A stretch of DNA of 64,000 bases from Cinnamomum chago. Lineage: Eukaryota > Streptophyta > Magnoliopsida > Laurales > Lauraceae. The notes below the pieces were generated by a model. The model searched no databases, had not been told where the DNA came from, and saw only the letters and a list, made by a program, of their open reading frames with translations. The stretch covers positions 36,924,001 through 36,988,000 of the forward strand of contig CP142460.1 in assembly GCA_038049695.1 (NCBI GenBank). The letters run 5' to 3'. The translations under genes were made by a program, and so were the position numbers. The first letter of the stretch is position 1. The number at the start of each line of letters is the position of its first letter. This document shows positions 46,298-56,135 of the stretch, piece after piece.

Positions 46298-46784
46298 AAA
46301 TCCATCGAAAACAATTCTTAATTAGGGTAAAAGCGAGAAACAATAAAATGCACACCTCCATGTGAAGATCACGAATTTGAATGGAATACGAGGGAAGACG
46401 CCAAAAGCTTCTTGGGACCACTGGCTAGGACCAGATCGAGAAGGGAAAAATGTCGATTGCGATAGACAAAGGGAAAAGGGAAAGGAGACGACCACAGAAT
46501 GAGGGAGAAATAAGGTTAAAATAGTTGTGTAAAATCGCCTGAATGGCCGATATCGACCATTTCATTAAACAAATAAAAAAAACTAAAATGGGCTCAGGGG
46601 ACCCCTCCGTTCTCCAACATTATAGCTGGGTCATCAATCATCCAGGGTCCTTAGGGGTTTTTTCCGATAGTTTCTGCTTAGATAAACGTGTGGATGAATA
46701 TGAACTTCAGCGGAGTAATAGATTAGCAAGTGACATCACCACCAAGCAGCTAAGAAGCTAGCCGAAGTAAAGTTATACGCCGTG

Positions 46785-46801
46785 CCACGTAGGATGACGT
46801 C
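46785..46801. promoter_or_regulatory. ACGT-type elements upstream of the MGNC gene
   Basis: CCACGTA (46785) and TGACGTC (46795-46801) are bZIP-type ACGT-core sites about 115 bp upstream of the TATA-like stretch. Several relatives of the gene are stress-responsive, but regulation here is inferred only from the motifs. Confidence 0.45.
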
Positions 46802-46914
46802 TTATCCTTTACCTGTTGTTAGGTTTGATCCTCTCCACACCACTTTCCTTCCTCAAATACATTTCTTACGTTATCGTTAGTTCTCCTTCCAACTTTTATC
46901 TATGTACAAACCAG

Positions 46915-46925
46915 ATATATATATA
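46915..46925 (+). promoter_or_regulatory. TATA-like stretch of the MGNC gene
   Basis: ATATATATATA followed by CAACAACC and then a CT-rich leader. The position, about 165 bp before the start codon, fits a plant promoter with a 130-140 base 5' leader. Confidence 0.45.
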
Positions 46926-46930
46926 CAACA

Positions 46931-47052
46931 ACCTCTCTGTTTCCCAGCTCTCTCTCTCCCTCTCTCTTACAACTAAAGAAAACAGAGGCAACCTCTCTGT
47001 TTCCCAGCTCTCTCTCTCTCCCTCTCTCATACAACTAAAGAAAACAGAGGCA
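46931..47052 (+). repeat. CT-rich tandem duplication in the 5' leader
   Basis: A 60-bp unit (ACCTCTCTGTTTCCCAGC, CT microsatellite, ACAACTAAAGAAAACAGAGGCA) is repeated as 62 bp, differing by a CT unit and one base. A third CT run lies at 47063-47079. Confidence 0.9.
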
Positions 47053-47088
47053 ACACAGGATAACTCTCTCTCTCTCTCTAAGAAAAAA

Positions 47089-47415
47089 ATGGGCAATTGT
47101 TTGAGACACCAATCGCCGACAACATGGGGCGGCGACGAATGGGATTTTTTAACATCAGAAAGGCACTTCCACAACGTCGACCACGTAGGGAAGATGGAAA
47201 ACGTGAGCTTGTTAGGAGAGAAGAATAAGGTCTCTTCTACTGAAATCAAGATCAAGCTAACCAAGAAGCAAATGGAGGAACTGCTTGCAAAGGTCGGCAT
47301 GCAAGGGATGTCGATCGAACAGATCCTGACCCAGTTGGTGAACAAGGATGGTGAGTGCCACCTCCACCACCGGGCGTGGCGGCCAGAATTGCAGAGCATA
47401 CCAGAGGTGAATTGA
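47089..47415 (+). CDS. Small MGNC protein, DUF4228/PADRE type (108 aa)
   Basis: This is the only intact host-like gene here. The protein begins MGNC, giving Gly2 for N-myristoylation and Cys4 for palmitoylation, so membrane attachment is likely. A variable, acidic and Trp-containing segment (about residues 13-25) follows. Then comes the conserved core EIKIKLTKKQMEELL with a short helix ending in ILTQLV. The C-terminus HHRAWRPELQSIPEVN is typical of plant DUF4228 proteins, many of which are induced by pathogens or abiotic stress; the molecular function is unknown. A methionine 91 codons upstream is in frame, but that stretch is UTR-like (CT repeats), so the MGNC start is preferred. It is a single exon, and length is normal for the short members. 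No poly(A) signal was fixed; T-rich sequence follows at 47430. Confidence 0.9.
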   Translation: MGNCLRHQSPTTWGGDEWDFLTSERHFHNVDHVGKMENVSLLGEKNKVSSTEIKIKLTKKQMEELLAKVGMQGMSIEQILTQLVNKDGECHLHHRAWRPELQSIPEVN

Positions 47416-47937
47416 CATGGTGGCCACATGGATTTTTTTTTCTTGTTTCGTGTCCAAGCATTCTTTAAGATTGGTGTTGTGTATAAAGGTAAATGAAGTT
47501 GAGTATTCTTATGTGATTGTAAGGTTGTTTGTGAATAAGAAAGATGAATAAGATGATCACCAAAGTACATGTAAACTTTGTACCTCCTACCATATAAATC
47601 ATGCATTGGCTGAGCTTGCACTGCATCGTGCTAGACTGTGGCTGTATTTTAGGAACAAGGGCTCTGGCCTGGCCTACTTTCTAGCCTTGTTTTTTTAATA
47701 TTAAAAGCCCTGTGATAAGAAAGAACCGTCCCGAGAGTCAGATACACATGGAGACCTATATATTTTGGAAATTGGTAGGCCCACTCCGAACTGTAAGGTC
47801 TAGCTTCTGGGACCTGATCAATTATGTTAAAACCCAGTACGAAATGATCTGGGGTTTGGGGGCTTTACTATGGGCTATGACCAGCCCAACTTGTAATAGA
47901 ATCTCTCCCTCTCAAATTCTATAGCCGACCCTCTAGA
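47416..47937. other. 3' flank of the MGNC gene, no gene seen
   Basis: This probably contains the 3' UTR; AATAAG and GAATAAGAAAG contexts occur at about 47530. It then holds unassigned sequence up to the hAT insertion. Minus-strand open frames over the gene are shadows of the coding sequence and the CT leader. Confidence 0.5.
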
Positions 47938-48849
47938 CAGGGGCAGACCCAAGTGCATCCAAGTGCGGGCGGCCACACCCATTGGATTTCAGTCTGCCTC
48001 AAATCCATGATGAAAATTCTCACTCAGCTTTAAAAATTCATATAAAAATCATGCATCCACTCTCAAGACCCATATGAAGATTCTAAGTTTGTTCCCAAAC
48101 CCAATTGTCTGTTTGGATCTTGTAAGTGCCTAAGAATTACGGACTTAGTTAAAAGAAGATTAAACATTCGATTTGATGATCTTGGGATGATTGGGGGAAA
48201 GGATCGGGCCTCCGATAATCTGAAAGGGAAAACAAAAGTCAGAATCCCTGGCTGTAGGCAGCCGAAGGCACTCCGATGCTTGAGTTAGTCTGACAACTGA
48301 GGAAAAAAAGAAGAAGTAGTATGGGGGGGTTCCTTGCGTACCTCCTATAGTTTCCCTCCATGCAGTATATAGAAGTGAGAGTCATCATCGGACTGGACCC
48401 CTCAGGGAGAGATGGAAGTCCCATCAGCATGTACCTTTCCCTCCTGAGTAGGGGTAGGTACTAAGGGAACTTCTCATCGGACCATCCCCCTATGCCTATG
48501 GATGTGACCTTGAGATAAGGCGTGCTACTTATCTAGGTCCGGCACCCACTCTATTTGTCAGTTCGCCGTCTCCCGTCATGACAGCGCATTTATGGTTGCA
48601 TTTATGACTGAATGACAGGAGGTCAAGATCAGGCTAAGACCGAGACCGAGGTGGGCACATGCAGATATGGCCACCGAGATGGATTCCGCGCTTCCCCGAG
48701 CTGGAGCTTCTTCCGAGCTGGACAATACCGAAACTAAGGACAATCCTGAAATTGGAGGAGTGGCCCCACATAGATCTGTGATTACGGAGTGACCCCACAC
48801 AGATCTGTAGTTCCACACCCCTAAAACAAAAATCCTGGCTCTGCTACAG
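47938..48849. mobile_element. hAT-type non-autonomous element (912 bp)
   Basis: Ends CAGGGGCAGACCCA (left) and, on the reverse strand, CTGTAGCAGAGCCAGG (right) fit the plant hAT terminus CAGGGGCGGAGCCAGG. The exact 8-bp duplication CCTCTAGA flanks it (47930-47937 and 48850-48857), the hAT length. The middle (about 48180-48800) is more GC-rich and includes 'CACTCCGATGCTTGAGTTAG', reminiscent of Ty3 LTRs, so a further insertion may be present. No transposase. Confidence 0.82.
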
Positions 48850-48857
48850 CCTCTAGA

Positions 48858-49374
48858 CATTACCAATACCTTAATTTTGGATGACCCCTTGGATATTGCC
48901 AATACCTTGCTTTATTTTTTATGATCTAACCAACTTGTCCGTGGCTGAAACTTCTTCAAAGCAAGCAGTCTGAAAATTCTGCTTTCATTTTGGAAAGTTT
49001 CTCGGCATTACTTTGCTATATAACAAAATTGCCTTGCCTGTGTTTTAATTTCATTATAACAAGGTTGCAATCTTGAACACCCTTCCATTGCACCATAGGC
49101 TCTTGCCTGTAATTCTTTTACTATAAAACAAGTTTTCTTCTTTGTCAAAAATAAAAATAAAAAGAAAAAAAAAAGAGAAGAAGAAGAAAAATTGACTTAG
49201 ATTCACCAATTAAGTTATTTGTAAAAGAGTTTAATTAAAATAATCATATTTTAAATAGTTCAAATTGAATTAACTTTATTTCAAATAAATAAGAGTTTCC
49301 AAAGGGCTCTAACTATTTCAACTCCAAGAACGGAGTAGCCCCATCTTGACGGTTAAATTGGGAGACAGTGGTGG

Positions 49375-49375
<1 letters not shown>
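48858..49375. other. AT-rich spacer, no gene seen
   Basis: Phrases such as ATTACCAATACCTT and ATTGCCAATACCTT recur (48861, 48896). An A/G-rich run at 49147-49190 looks like a degenerate poly(A). Confidence 0.4.

Positions 49376-49436
<61 letters not shown>
49376..49436. repeat. (AT)n microsatellite
   Basis: About 30 AT dinucleotides with one AC interruption at 49419-49420. Ile/Tyr-run open frames here are artefacts. Confidence 0.97.
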
Positions 49437-49460
49437 TCAGAACATTTAATAAACAGCTGA

Positions 49461-49704
49461 AACCATCGTCGAGAGAGCTCAAAGATTCCATTTGAGAAAC
49501 CCTGTTCACACTCATTTCTCAAAACTCAGATGCTATCTTGAACCCCGTTCACACCTCACCTGATAGTGTTGCATGTGAAAACCCGCGCAAACGGAACCAT
49601 CGTCGACAGAGCTCAAAGATTCCATTTGAGAAACCCTGTTCACACTCATTTCTCAAAACTCAGATGCTATCTTGAACCCCGTTCACACCTCACCTGATAG
49701 TGTT
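49461..49704. repeat. 134-bp tandem duplication
   Basis: AACCATCGTCGA...GCTCAAAGATTCC starts at 49461 and again at 49595. The two copies are nearly identical through GATAGTGTTGC. Confidence 0.9.
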
Positions 49705-50136
49705 GCTTTAAATGGCTTTTTCAAGGCTTCAGCCTCTTGCCGCTAGTCAGCTTGCAATAAAGCTTCACCCAAATAGGCTCAAATTCATATAATATGAAAG
49801 AGAGTGATGCAATTGCGATAGCCACGCTTCATTTTTTTTTTTTTTGGTAAAATCTGTCTCTTTCGGATATCATATGTAACTTTATAGCAAAAAAAGTAAA
49901 AAATAAAAAAATAAAAAATCGTTTGAGTCATTGAAGTGTGGTGGGACCTTTTTAATAAGAAAATTATCGTTGCCACCACCAGCTTTCAATACAATGTAAC
50001 TTATTAGGATTTTTCATGATTAAATCGGCTTGTACGACATGAATCCCTCAACAAAGAAATTGGCCAACTTTCATTCAAAATACAATGTCAAACATCTTGA
50101 ATTTATCATGTGTACAGAACAATCTTCAAGCGTTAA

Positions 50137-51125
50137 GGGCCCATTTGGATGTTTACAGAATAAAATATTTACATATTTAAATATTACAAAAATAAGATAG
50201 TATGGAATAGAATAATGTAATATTATAATATTACAATATTTTTGCTGTTTGGTGATTTTTGAAGAATTTTACAGATTTGAAATTTAGTTGTTTAAAAGGT
50301 GCTATGATTAAAGTAAATTACATTATTAGAATAATTTTTATTAAATATTTTAATTTATATATAATTTCCCAGATCTGGATAAAAAAAGTAGTGTGGTAAA
50401 GTAAAGTTCAACTGCCATGTTTTTACCTTAAGTTAGTTTTCTTTTATCACATAAAACTATGGTAAAGTATAGTAAAATTAAGTCAACACAAAAAACAACT
50501 ACTTTGTAACTCTCTCTCCTACTTTGCTTTACCACATACTTCATCTCACCTTACTTTACCTCACCTTTACTATGATATGATATCAATCTTTATTTTACTT
50601 TACTACACCTATAAATAATTCACTTTTTATTTAACATATAAAACTATGATAAATTGTGATAAAGTAAAGTCAAATAAAAAGAAAATACTTTACCATTCAT
50701 TCCCACTTTACTTTACCCAATATTTTATCCCACATTTACTTTACCCCAACTTTACCATGACATGACATTTACTTTAGTTTACTTTACCATATATGTAAAC
50801 AAGCACATCACGATGGGTTCAGTGAACTAAAGTCTCTACTTTACTCTACCACTTTCTAATTGTCATTTTGAAAGATTCTTATCTTCTAGAATGTTTTCTA
50901 GAGGGGTCTAATTGTCATTTTGAAAGATTCTTATCTTATAGAATGTTTTCTTGGGGGGGGGGGGGTGTTATGGGAGAAAATATTGAGCTTTTTGAAAGAA
51001 AATAATCTTTTCTTTAAATTTTTCTTGGGTTACCAAACGCACAAGATTCTCTTCTTTAGAAAATGAAATATTATATTCTATAAAATATTATTTTCGTGTG
51101 TTTTCTTGTGCATCCAAACAGGCCC
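50137..51125. mobile_element. Tourist-like (PIF/Harbinger) MITE, 989 bp
   Basis: The left end GGGCCCATTTGGATG and the right end, reversed, GGGCCTGTTTGGATG form terminal inverted repeats (13 of 15). The 3-bp duplication TAA (50134-50136 and 51126-51128) is that of PIF/Harbinger elements. Copy 1 of repeat R1 lacks the insertion at the same place. The interior has many TTTACTTTACC words and a poly-G run at about 50945-50958. Confidence 0.78.
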
Positions 51126-51199
51126 TAATTTATTGTTATATATATCACTCACATTCATTAGAATAAAATTCAGTCCAACATCTTTGCATAGACAAACAT

Positions 51200-51516
51200 G
51201 GGCCCGTTTGACACTTTACTAGAATAGTAGAAGTCAAGTAAAGCCTTCATTTTTCAGACAAGAGGTTACATCAAAAGAACTTTAATTCAAAATTCCCTCC
51301 CTCTTTTTCAAAAAAAAAAAAAGAAGTAAAAAAGCAACAAACCACCTTTATCCACTAAAAGACAAAAAAAAATCCACTTTTCGATATAAAAAGTCAAAAA
51401 GATTTTATACCGTACAATTAAAAATAAAATACCATCATAACCCACTTATATTTTATTCCCTCTTGATTTGATACTTTGCTGCACTTGATTTTAAAAGTAA
51501 TATTACCAAACGGGCG
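51200..51516. mobile_element. Second MITE with GCCCGTTTG ends
   Basis: GGGCCCGTTTGACA at the left and, reversed, GCCCGTTTGGTAA at the right; it is absent from R1 copy 1. The target duplication was not resolved. Confidence 0.5.
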
Positions 51517-51561
51517 AGTGAGTTACATCAAGACATGGTAGCCTTACACATGTTAAATTAG

Positions 51562-51900
51562 ATTGTAGCACCCTGTTTTGCGCGAGTGTATGGATGCGCG
51601 AAACCTACTATCGACAATTAAGCAACACACAAGTAGAGAGAAAAATCACACGTGAGATTTACGTGGTTAGGCAGAGTGCCTGCGTCTACGGCCAAAGAAA
51701 CCCAACTCTCTTTAGTATTCCACTCTACGTAGGTTTAGGGTTACATATTACATTATATATATAATCTCTTCTTTCCTAGCCCCCAAGAAAGCCCCCATAT
51801 AATGACCAAAATACTCTTGAACCAAAGCTCGGTCCCTGGCTAACCGTAAGGATCAATTCGATAAACCCGGAATTAAAGACATGAACCCAACACAACCATC
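51562..51900. mobile_element. LTR-like insertion with copia/TRIM-type motif
   Basis: It contains GATTTACGTGGTTAGGCAG...CCTGCGTCTACGGCC, the 'ACGTGGTT-GGC...TCCACGG' signature common in plant copia and TRIM LTRs. It begins TGTAGCACCC near 51567 and ends near CCCAACACA. No matching target duplication was found. Confidence 0.4.
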
Positions 51901-52399
51901 ACCAATGACTTGGAAACCTTGCGTGGAAACATTATTAACTTCTTGGAAACATTTTTACCAAAAAAAAAAACCTTCTTGGATACGTCAGTGTTTTTCTCTT
52001 ATGGTGTTTTAAATACTTGCCAATGACTTGGAAATGTTACATGGAAGCATTAACTTCTTGGAAACATTTTTTCCCAAAAAAAAAAGAAAAAAGAAAAGAA
52101 GAGTAAATTAGCAAGAGGTCCCTTAACTGTGCCGTTTGAAGGCTCTGGTCCACAAAAATTTCCTTTAAGGCCTTAAGTCACGCAACTCGACATATTTCAG
52201 CCAGAACACACATTGTTATGACTGATTTGCCCCTATAACCATCCGTAGTTATGTCACGCATTTAATCCCTAGTTTTAAGCTCCTTAACATGAAATTTAAT
52301 GACTGATTTGCCCCTATAAACATATCAAGCTGTCTCACAAATTTTATTTCTTAGCTTTAAATCAAATTTCAAAATTCAGAGGGAATGGTGATTGATTGA

Positions 52400-52750
52400 T
52401 GTCTGCTACTTGTCCAAAACAACCGTTCCTCCCACGTGTATTCAGAAATGCTCGAGAACCAATTTGAAGTTTGGGATGTATGACTTCACCTTCATCGCCA
52501 AGACCTTCCTCCTCACCAGTGGAACCAGAAACTTAAACTGCTCCAAATGTGGTAAAACAAGTTGGGCGAGTGTTGTTATGTTGGTTTTCAATGCAACTCT
52601 AGCTACAGACATGAGTTCATAGGCTAGAGAAACACCCACTATTCCTTTCTCGTCTTCTCGTTGGTAGACGCAGTTGTAGTTGCTCTTGTTGATCCTTTGT
52701 GGGTTCTAAGTGTTTGGACGGGCTAGTATTTCGACCGCTTGCAGCATTTT
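52400..52750 (-). pseudogene. 3-ketoacyl-CoA synthase (KCS) fragment
   Basis: The minus strand reads in order: SKY, a stop, LRTHKGS, a frameshift, [50 protein letters not shown], a stop, then IHVGG. This is the C-terminal half of plant KCS enzymes (usual [44 protein letters not shown]). KCS condenses malonyl-CoA with acyl-CoA in the ER to elongate very-long-chain fatty acids for wax and sphingolipids. The Cys in EHFC is now a stop, and both ends are missing, so it is dead. It is surrounded by repeats; capture by a DNA transposon is possible, since 52105-52150 resembles a MULE-type end, but unproven. Confidence 0.85.
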
Positions 52751-52868
52751 CTTAAGTTTGAGAGTAGTAGAGCAACGAACCCATGTGGAAGATGTAGTTA
52801 TAGAGGAGCATCGAGCGATCATTGCTAATTTTTTCTAGTTACACTTCTGTCAAAAATTAGATAAAATT

Positions 52869-54690
52869 TGTCAAAACCCCAAAATGGGGGTAGGATTAAG
52901 GGACTGTGATTACGGGGATCACTGTGGCATAATCTTATTTTTTTCTCCAGGATCCGCAAGGGTGAGAGTTTCAAGACCATCACTGTTATGGAACATTTAG
53001 CGGAAGCTTGCATTGCAGTGCATCCCGAAGTCCTGAGCTCAACAAATTCCGTGTTGCATCACTAATGGCTTATAGCTAAATCATACTGTACAATACGTCC
53101 TCAGATTAGTATAACATAAACAGAATATAAGTAAAGCTAGACAAGCAAAATTTAGGATAAAAGTTACAATGATGTATTAATTACATTCACCAAAATAAAA
53201 TACCAATAGAGGCCAGTAAAGCATAATATAAAACTCAAAATAACACTCACAGGTGCTTAGCCTCTCATGTGCAAGGAACAGAGTCTACTTGACAACCTCT
53301 GCACCTCAATCAAACGTCACATGCGGCTAAACAACTGCCTCTTCAAAAACCATTCTAGGGTACAGATCAGGAAATAATGCCTACGGCACCAAGCGCAGGT
53401 CAAACAAATCACCTGGCAAGTATCCAAAAAAAAAAAAAAAAACATAGTTTGCAGGTATAAACAACATGTAAATAGCAGGTAATTCAACATAATTGCAATA
53501 TCAGTAAGTCATGCAGATTAGTGCATAAAAATATGATTAACAGAATCATAAACGATAATTAATCGGACTACTGATTAATTGACAACATCTTCACACAATC
53601 TTTCATAAGGGGAACATCCTTTAGCCCCTAACAACCAGGTAGGTAGTACCTTAGAACTCGTCCTGGAGCCGTTAACCCTACTACGTGGAAACTTGAATCG
53701 AGCTAGGGTAAGTAGGTACTTTAGTGATGGGCCTTGTCACAGGAAAACCTAAATCGAGCACGGGCATTACTGACACCAGTCACATACAAGACACCCATAA
53801 AGGGAGCATTACATATATTTTTATATAGAAATAACAATAATAGCGTAGTGGTGTCGACTTGTAAATCAAAGCAAAATGCAAGGTTTCGGGTACGGTTCAT
53901 GGCCCAACTCAGGGCATAACCAGGAATAATTGAGTAACCTGGGTACTCATAAGTTGTATGTTGCAGTAGGGGAAGAACAGATTATTCAAATGCTTAAAAT
54001 GAGGAAACAGTGTTGATTCGGCTTTTAAAATAGTAAATCAAATTAAGTCGGGAATAAAACAGTAAACTGAGTTAAAGCGGCTATTAAAATAATATATTCT
54101 AAGTTCAGGAAATTCTATAGAAAAACGGAAAACATTTCAGGTAGGAATAGGAGACCCAAAACGGGTGGCAAAAGGCAAAGTGATCCGGGTAACTTGGAAA
54201 GGCAGGGTAACTAATTGCTCACACACAAATCGAGGAACCCTCTAAGGATCCGGGAACATCCAATTATGGTCAAAACAGGGCGAGAATCGCGTACTAAGAC
54301 ATCAGAGGGTGGGAATATCCAACCCCCAAGTTCAAATAAAAATATAAGTCATCGTGCTCCTCATGCAACCATAATTGTACGGATTTAAATATTGAGTTAA
54401 AATTTATATCGGGCAAGTCGGGGTAATGGGTTCATCATAGTCTAGGTCTCGATCTCTTTTTCAAGGAAAGAAAGTCTCTTTACATTGCCCGCGTTTTTAA
54501 GTCAAGAGCCCCTATTTTGAAGTCAGTGGACAATTTTTATTTCACTTAAACCTTGGTTAAAACACTCAAACTTCTGGTTCAAAAACTCAGAATTTCCCAT
54601 GTGGTTAATCGGGTTAAAAACGGCTTCAAATGAGGCCAAAATCCACTTTGAAAACAAGTTTCGCGGGTCTAGGGGCGGCTGGCCAGCCAA
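52869..54690 (-). mobile_element. LTR fragment, family H, minus strand
   Basis: On the minus strand it ends CCCCATTTTGGGGTTTTGACA, with upstream GATCCTGGAG and GCTTCCGC like the 3' end of family C. The body continues to a palindrome GGCTGGCCAGCC at about 54672-54683, where the LTR plan would place the cassette, and stops there. The 5' part is missing. No gene inside. Confidence 0.5.
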
Positions 54691-55306
54691 ATCACTGATT
54701 TAATTTTTCTGTTGTTCTTAATTATTTAAAAATGTTGACATTTTGCTAATGATATCTAAGGAAACCTAAAATTTGAAAATTTTCCAAGATGTTAATTGTA
54801 AGACCCCGACCCAAGTGACCACGATTAGCACTAATTAAGTCGTGTGTTAGTTCTAAGTGAGATTAGTGGATTTTGGTTAAGTTTGGGGATTAGAATAACT
54901 TTTATATAGTTTTGGAGAATTTTGAGAGCCTTTATGATCTAGTGGGACCCTTTGGGGGTTTCCTTTGTAACTTTGCGTGTACATGGAGAGGTTATTCGAG
55001 ATTTCTGAAAAATAAATGTTTTAACTTTGTTTAACTTATCTCGTTAACCTCTACAACTTTCATGTTGACTCCATCCCCATTCAAGACCCCAAGACCCGAC
55101 TTTTACAACTTCGAGGGCAAAATAATCTTTTTACACAAAGTCTAGACTCAAAATTCGATGTCTCCAAAACCCTTAATATATATACTTTTTGGAAACAAAA
55201 TTTTTCGACGATCATTTTCCCTTCTTCATCGAACTCATCCGAGGCCCCGAAAACCATGTTTTTAGCCCGACAAGAATTGCTAGTGGTGGAACCCACCTTT
55301 ACTTGC

Positions 55307-55314
55307 TATAAATA
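55307..55314 (+). promoter_or_regulatory. TATA box of the divergent LTR A
   Basis: TATAAATA about 510 bp into the LTR, in front of a pyrimidine-rich leader. Copies 2 and 4 and family C have related sequences at the matching place. Confidence 0.55.
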
Positions 55315-56104
55315 AGAGAGCTCTTCCCCCTTATCCCCTTTTCTAGCTCCAAAAACGTGGGAGAGGTGTGGTTGTGCTGCCCTAGGGTTTTCTTCTTCTC
55401 CTCCTTGTTTTTTCCATCCCAATACACTACCAATCTTCACCAAATGGAGCAATGGAGGTCATTTTCTTCTTTCTCACCTTGAAAGCTTCCTCTTGATACT
55501 ATTGGAAGGGAAATCCAGCCACACTAGAGTCTCCTTTGAGCTCATATTGTCCATTTGAAGACCTTCCAAGTAAGATCCCACTTCCATCTTCTAGATTTGG
55601 GTTTTCCTAACCCTAGAGAGTCTTATTCTCTCCCATTACAAGCTCCCTCTTCCTCATTCCTTGTTTTGACCATTTAGGGTTCTAAATGGGTTTTTGTTTT
55701 GGGGGTTTTGTGTAGCTTAGAGATTGTGGCTTGGAGAGGGTGATTAGGAGTTGCTTAGCCATCTTGGGACCCAAGGCAAGTGGGTGAATGGATGAGTTTT
55801 GAGTGTTTACATATTTTTATGGAAAAATCTTGATTTACACTAATTATTCTTAGTGATTGTATATGTGTTTTCATCTATCCTTTTTGCTATGGTTACTATT
55901 GCTCTTAAAAATGCATATTGATAAGTCTATTTCTTCCTTATTTGTGTCTTGGAAATGTATGTATTTATGTTGTTAAAGCTTGCATATGGATTTCATATTG
56001 GATGGGTTTTCTCTTATGATGAATGTGGATGAAAAAGGAGATGATTTGTTATTTTTGGTGGAATGTTTTAATGGAGGAATGAATGTGGTTTTGACGTGGT
56101 TACT

Positions 56105-56132
<28 letters not shown>
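56105..56132. repeat. 28-base poly-C tract
   Basis: An uninterrupted C run followed by TCCTCCTCC. The Gly-run peptide on the minus strand is an artefact. Confidence 0.95.

Positions 56133-56135
<3 letters not shown>

Larger units (their letters stand above)
38351..46679 (+). mobile_element. MULE (Mutator-like) DNA transposon, about 8.3 kb, decayed
   Basis: The terminal inverted repeat core at 38356-38381 matches the reverse complement of 46645-46670 at 24 of 26 bases (GGAAAAA...CCCTAAGGACCC). Flanking 9-mers AGATAAAGA (38342-38350) and AGATAAACG (46680-46688) agree at the first 7 bases, suggesting an old 9-bp target duplication. Inside are a MuDR-type transposase relic, TCGATATCGA palindromes near both ends (38467, 46548) and in the middle, a triplicated segment, and an inserted LTR fragment. 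Exact ends are uncertain by several bases. Confidence 0.75.
49920..54795. repeat. Dispersed repeat R1, copy 2, heavily interrupted
   Basis: Blocks at 49920-50136, 51129-51199, 51517-51560 and 54700-54790 follow the order of copy 1 (24830-25897). Between them lie a Tourist-like MITE, a second MITE, an LTR-like piece, a KCS fragment and LTR H. Confidence 0.55.

Noticed and set aside
46896..47621. 241-codon minus-strand frame over the MGNC gene
   Set aside because: It is antisense to a recognisable conserved protein and to CT repeats; no similarity seen.
49313..49522. Open frames with Ile/Tyr runs
   Set aside because: Translation of the (AT)n microsatellite.
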